This document shows positions 13,801-29,811 of a DNA stretch of 64,000 nt, in pieces (the stretch's first letter is position 1; the number at the start of each line of letters is the position of its first letter). The position numbers were made by a program, and so were the translations under genes. This DNA is from Strigops habroptila (lineage: Eukaryota; Chordata; Aves; Psittaciformes; Psittacidae): the NCBI RefSeq assembly GCF_004027225.2, contig NC_044282.2, forward strand, positions 68,869,787 to 68,933,786, given 5' to 3'. Below the pieces are notes generated by a model, which saw nothing but the letters and a program-made list of their open reading frames with translations, had not been told where the DNA came from and made no database searches.

Positions 13801-16690
13801 CATGAAATTGCCCGTTAAATTTATAGACCAATTTTATGCTAACTGTACTCATTATGGTCTGTGAGGAAACTAGGTAATTGGGCTGTTAGACTTCTATCTT
13901 TAGAAATAAATTAGAATTACCGCTTAGTTAGAATAATTTAAAATGTCTGACTGTGCCTGTTCTAAGCATCCATTAACAAACACTACTCAACTTCCCACTG
14001 CATTAAACAGGCCATTTCTCTACACAAGACAAAGCAGCTAATCAACTGGAGATTGAAAATAAATATGCAGGGAGCAGGCATACAAACCACATTGTTAACA
14101 TACATATGTCTTATGCCAAGATTCATTTGTAAAGTCATTTCAAGTGTTATACTTACTAGGTCATGTTGATGTGTTTTTCAAGATGGTTAACTGCTCGAAA
14201 ACAAATAATATTTACAATACAGTTAAATGCAGCATGTTATTCAAAAGCAGAATCTGAAAAGGTAGATGTACAGAACCATTTGTATGCTGCAGTAATCAGC
14301 ACTGTAACATCCAACTGAGATCCTTTTACAGCTAAGGGATTCTGACTTCCATACTCAAGATTTCTGAAATTATGCACAGTCTCTGTGTGAATGTTCAGAG
14401 ATCTAAGAAAACCAGTATAATAAAGCCAAGCTGCCCAGTTGAAAATACCAGAAGGGAGTGCAGAGACAGGGTAATTTTATATTTGTGAAGATATACCAAC
14501 TCTCTGCAGTAAAACACTTCCCCGCACTTACAAAGCTCTTGGGTTCATAAACCCGAATCCGTTCGCCTTAGCAGAACAACAAAGTCTACTCCAAACATAT
14601 TTCAGAGGCCTATAAATAATCATACTATTACCTTTTAATTCCATATCTTTGAGATAGCTAACCAGAGAGTTATAGAAGCTATCAATTGAATGCTATCTTC
14701 TAAATAAGGGATAATTAACTCCTAGCTACTAAAAAGTACCAGCCATCATGCTGTAAAACATCCCAAATACAGATGCAATCACCCAGTCCATTCAGTATTC
14801 AAAGTTCAACTTTCCATACAATAAAGATTCACTGAGCACAGAAAAAACCACACACACACACAAATTGTAAGCCACTATTTGGAAAGCTCATGTATAAATA
14901 AAACATTATCTAGTTTGTTTTGTGGAAGATGGTAATCGAAGATCAATCACCCAAGCATCAAAAAAGGGCTCTATGTCTGTTGACTGAACAGCGCTGTGAC
15001 AGCACCACAGCTCCTCCTGAGAACACCTTCTAAGTTGAGTCCTGCAGGCAAAATCATCTAAGGAATGCTTTGTTTGAGGTGTGACTGACAAAACCCCTTG
15101 GGCAATAGCTATGTCTCTGCTATTTTTTGGAATTCCAGAAATAACTATAGATAACTAAGGAAATTCACAGGCAAAAAAGTCAGGCATGGATGCACGTTGC
15201 ATGGATACTAAGCTATGACTTTGGTTTATATTTTGAACCTGGCTAACTATGAAATTCAACATTAATTTACCAATTAAATCTTGCTATAGTCGTTGCCTGA
15301 ACAGCAATACTACTCTAAGATTGATTGGGCATTCTGCTGTTGAATAGGAATAAAATCATCTGAGACTGGGAATAAAATCATCAAATTTAAAGTGGTGCTT
15401 TATGTGAATTACATTTTTAATTACACAAGTGCAAGCAATACCGATATTAGGGAATATCATCAGAAGTCACATATCAATTGTCAGTAAATTCTAACTCAAA
15501 TTAAAGCAGAGAATAATTCTAGAACTAACAGACCTTCACAAACAGAAAAATAGAATACACAGTAAAGAACTGGGAGACTTGAAAACATCCCTTAAGTAGC
15601 TTTTGGTAAGAATGGATGCTCCTGCCACCTAGATGCTAAAGCAGTATATACTTTGTAGAAATGAGATGATAGAGGAGCTAAAAAAGGGGCATTACATCCA
15701 TCCATTAGTGGCTCAGTTCAAGGAAAAAACAGAGTGTAGCAATTCCAGGATCAACAAAAATTTGAAGTTATTATGTATTAGACCTGTTACCCATTAGATT
15801 CCCTTAGTAAATTGTTCATTTTGGACTGTACTTCCCCAGAAAAAGTTATTTCTTAATATTAGGGTACTTCACCTCAGAAGTGAAAAGTTCAAACCATTTC
15901 AATTAACACATGCTAAAGCAATCACTTCTTTTAGATCATTCATTGGTTAAAAAGTTGGTATTATGTGTATCCAATGTGTTTCTGTCCTTGTAGTTTTGCC
16001 ATCCATGAAACCAGGAATTTGATCAAGTATGGAAATCTTCATGGTAAATACATTTATTCACAAGGGTAATTTTATTCCTTGTTTTCTTCATGTTCTCACA
16101 CAAACTCTGGGTGCAATATTAAAAGAATAGGTCAATGATGAGAACATTGACAACGTGTGTGCAGATCCCAACTTCAAGTTGCACTTCTACAAACTATAAG
16201 GAATCCCTACAAAATGCAGGAAGAAAATGCATTAATTTGGATTCATTAGCGCTGGAAAAGTGTAGCCTCTTTATTTCAGGCATTATCATTAGAAAACTGC
16301 TTTATTGTAATACATTCTGGTCTACAATGAACACTTTGAGGCCAAATCAGATTCCCCAGTATTTGTCATCATTCCGCCAACAAAAGGTTCCAAACAGAAA
16401 CATTTTTTCTGAGAAGGACTTTGTCTCTTTCTTTTATGAATGTACCTTGTACCTGAAGGAACAGCTTCAAATCATGGGGGAAATCCACATGGCCTTCTCT
16501 TGGCAAAAGAAAAAAGCCTGGACATTAGCTGCTCTGTCCCTGGACAGAGAAGTATGTATGTGAACAGAATATCCAAAACTGAGAGGGTGTTTGCTCAAAA
16601 TCTGGTAAGACTGAAAATGAAGACAACCATCAGCCACATTAAACAGTAACCAGGCAGTTACCAGGAGACCTGCGAGGAGCAGGAAGTCAG
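4859..16690. other. Intergenic DNA, no gene recognised
   Basis: Long AT-rich stretch. I saw no coding exons, RNA genes or intact transposons. A short (CA)n run sits near 14849-14862, and there is a pyrimidine-rich segment around 7.9-8.3 kb. The longest open frame (16135-16563, 142 codons, plus) has an unremarkable composition and no recognised motif. Conserved regulatory elements could be present but cannot be told from single-sequence reading. Confidence 0.5.
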
Positions 16691-16980
16691 CTTAAAATCA
16701 AGTGTAAAAGGCACTGACATTTCCAACAGGAAGGAGAGAGAAGCAATCAAAACTTGGTCTGCCACCGAGAAGATGCCCTCCTGGCATCACAAGCTGTGTG
16801 GAGGCCTGAGGAAGGATCCTACCCAGCAGCCAGGAGTAGCCTGCATGCCTGCCCACAGTACAAGGTGCAACCCGCACTGACCGCCCCTGAAGTGGTTGCA
16901 CCTCACCTTGTGGGCTGCTATCCCAGCAAGAGGGTGGATTACTGGAATGTCGGGAACAGCTTATAGCATCCACACCTCCA
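16690..16980. other. Locally GC-rich patch of unknown nature
   Basis: About 280 bases with clearly higher G+C than the surrounding DNA and open frames on both strands (70 codons plus, 91 codons minus). No consensus splice sites bound it convincingly, and neither translation is recognisable. It could be an old repeat, an unknown exon or a conserved non-coding element. Confidence 0.35.
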
Positions 16981-19900
16981 AAGAAGATGGATGTAAATAG
17001 GCTAACTTGGCTCTTTAAACCAAATTAGTTAAAGGGATAGAGGTGAGCACGTAACTGCAAACTTGTGGAGGATTGCTGTAGAAAAGTGTTCAGGTATCTT
17101 GAGTTGTTTACTAAGGTTTTGTAAAGCTCTAGTCCAGTCATTCATCTGTTACATTGCTGCTACTGATTGTGTATGCATAGTTCATGGACTAACAGTTAAT
17201 TACAAACTATTAATAAATCAAGAAACCACTCTAACTTGACTAAAGCCATAAGTAATTTTCTCCTGAACAGGCACATGTGCTCTCTTGAGTGCTTTCCACT
17301 CCACACTGATAAGCAGCCTCTGACTAAAACTTAACTGTTCCAGGTTTTTCTTTTTCTTCTCTTTTTCCTTTTCCTTTTCCTTCCCCTGAGGGCACCCAGG
17401 ATATTCAAGAAATAAACCAACTAGCTAAACGTGACACATTTGCTTCAGTACTCCCGACTCATTCCAGTTAAACTACTACAATAACTGTACTCCCCCCCAG
17501 AACGGCTCCAAAACGTGCACCAAAATAGATCATGTCTTTGCAAAATGAATATTAAGTTCTTGAATTAGACAAGTGAAAATTTAACAGGTTTAACATACAT
17601 GCTAACTTTCTTCATGTGGCTTGAGCAATAATGCATTTAATCCACTAGATGAGATCTTTGCATCAGAAAATTCCAATTAAACACCATATGAAAGATTGGT
17701 GTGTTTCTCCTTCAACTGACAAAGGTCAGGTTTACGACACTTTTCCAGAAAACACGGAAAAAGGCAGAGGAAAAAGAAGTTTAATTTAATTTGATGTGGT
17801 TCGCTTCTGCACTTCTGCTGAGGACATTTCTATAAATTAGAGGTAATCAAAAAGCCTTTCCCTCATTTTAACTTCACAAATGCTCGGCCTTTTGAAAGCA
17901 TTAAGGTCTGCAAAATCTAATGCTTTGCTTACAAAATGTAGGGCCTCATTAACCATCCCTATATCCTAAGCAGATGTGCATAAAAATATATATTGACAGA
18001 TCTTGCAATCAAAGACACTAAAGAAACATACTCATTAATCTGAGACTCAGAACCTTTTTTAAGGATCAAAAATACTAACATTCAGTAAGTGTAAACATAT
18101 TTCTTTTAAACTTTATTTATGGGCTCCTAACTTTTGATTAGTCAAAATAATTCTCTCAGAATTCTTTTTTCCATTCTTCTGTAATCAGGAGAAAAACATT
18201 CTGTATATTGCATAAAGATTTTTAAAATGAAGCTTACAAAAGACGTTATGTCACCTTAGCAACTACTATTTAGAAGTTACTTACTCTGCAAAAGCTGATT
18301 TTTAACATGCACTTCAGGGTTTAAAATGATTTCTAGACTAGCAACTAGCAACCACATTCTTCATTGTAATTTTAGAAAGCCATAAAGACTTAAATCTGAA
18401 AAAGAGAAATAAAATATAACAGTCTTATGTGACAAAAACATCTGTTCACAGTAAACTGTTTTCAAAGCTATTGATTCAAGTGCCATACAAAGAAAGTGAC
18501 TATTGGAGACCAGAGTAACCTAGGATTCCAAGAAGAAATACTAGAGGGAAAAAAAAATAACCGCAGTTAAAGACACACATATAAGGCAGTTATCAAAATG
18601 TAGTCAGCCAGGGAAATGAACACCTGACCTGCCAACTGCATGCCCCCTAATTTCAACCAACACTGCTTCAATGCCGTATTTGTGATTCCTTACTTCTACT
18701 CCCCAGCCATTTCCAGTTTAACAGAACATCTAAATTTCCCTCTCCTACCCCTAAGCGTTAGGAAAACTACTCTTCTATTTCTCCCTGTTGACAAGGTACA
18801 TTTTCCCATTACCAAACCACATTCTCACCTACTCTACTGTTTACATATTGCACCTGTGGAACATGGAATCAAAGAACTGGAAATCTTTCCTTTTCTAACT
18901 TAACCAAGTCCTGCAAACAAGTACAGTAGGAGCACTTCGACAATTAACATTTACTCAGAACATTCCACCTCCTCATCTCCTTAAGGTATCTGAGTCATGA
19001 CCATCCGCTCAGGTGACTGGAAATTAACTTACTACAGCAAAAATGCATAAAATCACAGTAATTTGACATGCAACTTCATCAAAACCTGCATCTGAGAAAC
19101 TGGAGAGTTCCCCCTTGAAGTAAGTGACTTTAATTTAAAGGCAGAGAAGATTTGTAGAGAAATGCAGCACCTTGTATTAAGACAATTGATGTATTGGGTT
19201 AGATTTAGTCTTAAGAAAAAGGGCTGTAAAGTTTATCAGACCACTTTCAGCCTCTCCCCCTTTTTCCAGGAGGGTAACCACTCTTTTCTAAGGAAAATGC
19301 AAGATGAATTCCTTCCCCTTGAATAATTATGGGTTTGGCTTGTAAGTAAAACCAGGGCAGAATATTCCTACCCTCCTTACGATGTTTCGTACCTTCTCTG
19401 CCCATTTCTAACTTCAAGTCAAAGTCTGAAAGACAGAATAAACCTGCAAATTGGGCCCTTAAACTGATCTTCCAGCCAGCTGAATAGTGCACGAATGGCT
19501 TCCTTTTAAACAGCATTTCTGTATTTTGACAACCGAACACTGGTTAAGCAGTAAAAGGTGACTTTAGTATCTGTATTAGTGCTTGAATCATAATTCAATA
19601 ACCGTTGACAGAACATGAAGGCCTCTGCCTACCTTGTCTATTCGATCTGTGCCACACCATTCTGTCAAACTCCACCTGCTGGATAATCTTAAAGCAAGCC
19701 TACAGAAGTTTTGGTTTCACCAGGATTGATGCAACACCTAGATGCAATGATAAAATTGCTTGAACACCATACCTGATTATCTATTTTTCATGCTTTTTGT
19801 TTCTAACATTATCAGGACTACAATCAGGTGAAATCTCTGGGTAGGTATTTTTTCTGAACACCTCAGGTTAATAGGCCATATTTGTGACTAGTATCAATCT

Positions 19901-20560
19901 CTGGTAATGCAGTTATATACAGGAAAAGTCACAGCTCCATGTCACAGCTAAGGAGAAAACAAGAAGTATACTTAATGCTTCTCAGCCTCTGATAGTAGCA
20001 TAGCAGAAAGTAATGTGTAAATGGAATTTTAAACTAACATTTAAAGTATCACTTCTAATTTTTCAAATGCTAAGAGATAAAAACCAAAAAGCCATGGAAC
20101 TCCAAAAGTGTACCAACTCCAGAGAATGCCAATTCTAAGCCAATTAAGTCATGTGATACGTACCCATCCATCTGAGTGCTGGATGACTCTTCTGCTTACT
20201 ACTCCTTTCAGTAAATTAAGTCAAATCACGATATGTACATTCTGTTAGAGCTACAATGGAGCATCCAACTCTCTTTATGGCTGAGCTCTACTATTCATGC
20301 GCAGAAACTTTTCTAGCTTTGGGGGTGAAAAGGTCCTGGATTTGAGGGCTGTAGGTGACGGGTAGCAACCCAAAGTATTTTTATCATACAGAGCTTACTC
20401 AATCACTTCCTTATACACGACTCAAACATTTGCATTTCAAACAATAACTGATAGTAACTTCTTACCCATAATTTCCAACACATAAAAACCATAAATTAGA
20501 TTTGTGTATTTGCAGGTGTTTTCTCTAACAGGAAGTCTTATAAATACACTTGCCACCAAG
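16981..20560. other. Intergenic DNA downstream of NDUFAF5
   Basis: AT-rich DNA with no recognised exon. It contains a pyrimidine tract at 17345-17387. If SEL1L2 were retained in convergent orientation to NDUFAF5, its last exon could fall here, but I found no match to the SEL1L-family C-terminal region. Confidence 0.5.
17345..17387 (+). repeat. Pyrimidine tract with TTTTCC repeats
   Basis: A run of about 43 bases almost entirely C and T, including three TTTTCC units near 17364-17381. Its homopurine complement lies on the minus strand. It is a simple low-complexity repeat in intergenic DNA. Confidence 0.8.
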
Positions 20561-20568
20561 TATAACTC

Positions 20569-20574
20569 TTTATT
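20569..20574 (-). terminator. NDUFAF5: Candidate distal poly(A) signal of NDUFAF5
   Basis: TTTATT on the plus strand reads AATAAA on the minus strand, about 375 bases beyond the NDUFAF5 stop codon. It would give a 3' UTR of roughly 0.4 kb. It competes with the nearer hexamer at 20728. Confidence 0.4.
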
Positions 20575-20727
20575 ATGATCTACCAACCTTTAAGAATAAT
20601 TAAAAAACCATGCAGGGTGAAATACACTCAAGACTTGCAAATCATACCTGGAGCAGTCTGGGATTCTGAAACGCTGAAAGAGGCATTACATTTGAGAATA
20701 GTATTTTAATCAAAAGTCAGGAGAGCA

Positions 20728-20733
20728 TTTATT
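20728..20733 (-). terminator. NDUFAF5: Candidate proximal poly(A) signal of NDUFAF5
   Basis: AATAAA on the minus strand about 215 bases after the stop codon. Either this one or the distal hexamer at 20569 probably ends the transcript; transcript data would decide. Confidence 0.4.
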
Positions 20734-20947
20734 CTTTGAATACTGCTCAAATATTTCTCTAGAAACAAGAAATTGACATAATTTTACACAGCTGATGTTG
20801 TAGCATAGGCAGTACAAAACCAAAAAGTCCTGCTGTGTGCAGATAATCATCAGTTCAGAATGTTGTCACAAAATAAGCTCAAGTGAAGACTATCTGCAAT
20901 GAGAAGTTTTATAGCAGCTTCAAGACAACTATTATTTCTGATGAAAA

Positions 20948-27627
<6,680 letters not shown>

Positions 27628-27745
27628 CACCTCAGCCGGTGCATGCGCGGGAAGAGACCTAGCTCCCCGCCGCCGGGCGCGCCGTGTGATTGGTTGGGAG
27701 TGGTTTGTCCTGTCGCGGCCGCCGTAGCGCCGCCGGAAGGTGTCG
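27628..27745. promoter_or_regulatory. Bidirectional core promoter NDUFAF5/ESF1
   Basis: About 120 bases separate the NDUFAF5 start codon from the likely ESF1 first exon. Seen motifs: gtgcatgcgcgg near 27650, similar to the NRF1 palindrome; ATTGG at 27689-27693 (inverted CCAAT, NF-Y type); CCGGAAG at 27733-27739 (ETS/GABP type). NRF1 and GABP motifs are common at nuclear genes for mitochondrial proteins, which fits NDUFAF5. Transcription start positions are not visible from sequence. Confidence 0.75.
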
Positions 27746-27801
27746 CGGCTGTGCGTGGTGGATTGTGGGTGTAGGTGTCTGCGGGAGCGTGGAGCCGGGC
27801 G
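27746..27801 (+). other. ESF1: Inferred non-coding first exon of ESF1
   Basis: The first ESF1 coding exon begins exactly at an AG acceptor (29131-29132), so an upstream leader exon is required. The best donor in the CpG island is GCG|GTGAGG at 27801/27802. The stretch before it has no ATG, as expected of a leader. The 5' limit is a guess placed just after the ETS-type motif. Confidence 0.45.
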
Positions 27802-27820
27802 GTGAGGAGGAGCGGCGGCC

Positions 27821-27860
27821 GTTAACGGCCGTTAACGGTCATTAACGGTCATTAACGGTC
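27821..27860 (+). repeat. Four 10-bp tandem units, MYB-type TTAACGG array
   Basis: Four head-to-tail decamers of the form (G/A)TTAACGG(C/T)C, with TTAACGG at 27822, 27832, 27842 and 27852. The first two also read CCGTTAA on the other strand. TAACGG fits the MYB-family core YAACNG. The array sits just after the inferred ESF1 first exon, inside the CpG island. Confidence 0.85.
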
Positions 27861-28120
27861 GGTGGGCTCGGGCCGGGCGGGCGCTGCGAGCGGGGCCCTC
27901 GCTGGGGAGCGGCTGTGGGGCCTCGTCAGCCGCTGGGGTTGGGGAGGGAGCGGCGTGCTGCCGCCGGCTCGGTGCGGGGCAGCGGGCGCCTCGGGGAAGG
28001 CGCCGGTGGTGCCGCGCTGCTGCTGGGCCCAACCTCTGCCTGCGCTGGAGCTGCTGGTGGCGATGGATTAAGGTCGCCGAAACGCTTGTTCTCTTCCTGA
28101 CGGCGTTCGTGATCGGCGCT

Positions 28121-28763
28121 TTAACTGAGCATGAGCTTGCAGTGTGTCCAGGCAGCCAAGAAGGCCAACGGCATCCTGGCCTGTATCAGCAATAGTGTGG
28201 CAGCAGGGCCAGGGCAGTGATCATCCCCCTGTCCTGGGCACTGGTGAGGCTGCACCTCGAATCCTGTGTTCAGTTCTGGGCCTGTCACTACAAGAGAGAC
28301 ATTGAGGTGCTGGAGTGGGGCCAGAGAAGGGCAACGGAGCTGGTGCCAGGCCTGGAGCACAAGTGTGATGAGGAACGGCTGAGGGATCGGGGGGGGGGTT
28401 TGGTCTGGAGAAGAGAAGGCTAAGGGGGGACCTTATCGCTCTCTACAACTACTTGAAAGGAGGTTGTAGGGAGGTGGGGGTCAGTCTCTTCTCCCAGGCA
28501 ACAAGCAGTAGAACAAGAGGCAATGGCCTCAAGCTGCACCAGGGGAGGTTTAGATTGGATATTAGGAAAAATGTCTTCGCAGAGAGAGTAATCAGGCATT
28601 GGAACAGGCTGCCCAGGGCAGTGGTGGAGTCACTGTTGTGGAAGTGTTCAAAAACTGTGTGGGTGAGGCCCTCAGTGACATGGTTTAGTGATAGTGCTGG
28701 GATAATGGTTGGACTTGATGATCTTAAAGGTCTTCAAACCTAGCTGGTTCTGTGATTCTATCT
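28121..28763 (+). mobile_element. CR1 LINE 3' fragment in ESF1 intron 1
   Basis: A 640-base, 5'-truncated CR1 copy in the sense direction of ESF1. The sequence begins in the reverse-transcriptase end (gtgtccaggcagccaagaag, gccaacggcatcctggcctg), continues through [20 protein letters not shown] and HWNRLPRA, and ends with tggttctgtgattctatcta. Frameshifts break the ORF. It abuts the CpG island. Confidence 0.92.
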
Positions 28764-29132
28764 ACCCTAGTCCTGGGGGAAGTAAAAGGCTGAGGTCTGG
28801 CTTACAATGAAACTGCGTGAGGTCCAGTTCGGGATTGGTAGGGAATCACTTCAGGCTCTACCTGGAGCAGTTGTGGTCTTTTTAGTTGCATATCTGCTAT
28901 CTGAGGAAGCCAAGATTTGTTTGTGGCCAAGACCATGGTAGTTGCAGGATTATTTGTGACTCATGTAAATTGCCATATATTTTTTTATGTAACGAGCTTT
29001 TTAGGCATAGGTTAGAAATCTAATTTTGCTTAGTTCATTTTTTTTTTTCATGGTGTATCTAAATTTATGTTAAACAAGTTTTTTAATCATAACTGTTTCT
29101 GTTTTGGTTTTTTTTTTTTTTCCATACTGTAG

Positions 29133-29811
29133 ATGTCCAAGTCTTCAACAGCATCAAAAATGTCATCCCAGCAGGAAATACTGAGCGATGGGCGCTTCAG
29201 CCGTGTTACCAGGGATCCCAGGTTTTGGGAGATGCCTGAAAAAGAGCGTAAAATCAAGATTGACAGGCGATTCCGAGCGATGTTTCATGACAAGAAGTTT
29301 AAGCTGAAGTATACAGTGGATAAAAGAGGTCGTCCTGTTAACTATACTTCCACGGAGAACCTGAGGAAATTTTATGCCCTGTCAGAATCTGACTCTGATC
29401 TTTCAGAAAGTGATGGTAAAGAACATGCTAAAAAGAAAATAAAGAAAAAAAAACCTAAACATCAAGGAGAAGCAGAGTCTGCAAAGCTGCTTGCTGATGG
29501 TCAAACAGATGAACAAGGGGTGGACCAAACATGTGAAGCAGAGACAAAACTAAATAATCTTAAAAATGAAAGACAAAAAGTGACATCTAAATTAAACTTG
29601 AAAGAGGACTCTAAGAAAACTGCAACAGAAATTGATTTCTCTCAGGGCAACAAGGGCCTTTTACGCAAAGGGGAAAACAAGCAAGGAGATGCCTCAGGAG
29701 GAAGATCAATTTCAATTCAAAACAAGCAAAATTCTTCACAATCTAGTGGTGCTAAATCAGGTAAAGCTCTCCAGAAGGACCGTTCTGTAGGAGGAGAAAG
29801 AAAAGAATCAG
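29133..29811 (+). CDS. ESF1: ESF1 coding exon 1 (residues 1-227)
   Basis: It opens directly after the acceptor ctgtag. Residues 10 onward ([16 protein letters not shown]) match the human N-terminus (MSSKQEIMSDQRF), so translation may start at 29133 or at 29160. It also encodes [14 protein letters not shown] and the basic stretch [10 protein letters not shown]. The remainder is polar, low in hydrophobics and probably disordered. The donor is CAG|GTTAGT. Confidence 0.95.

Noticed and set aside
16135-16563. 142-codon open frame
   Set aside because: Unremarkable composition, no domain recognised and no splice or promoter context; consistent with chance in a long AT-rich stretch.
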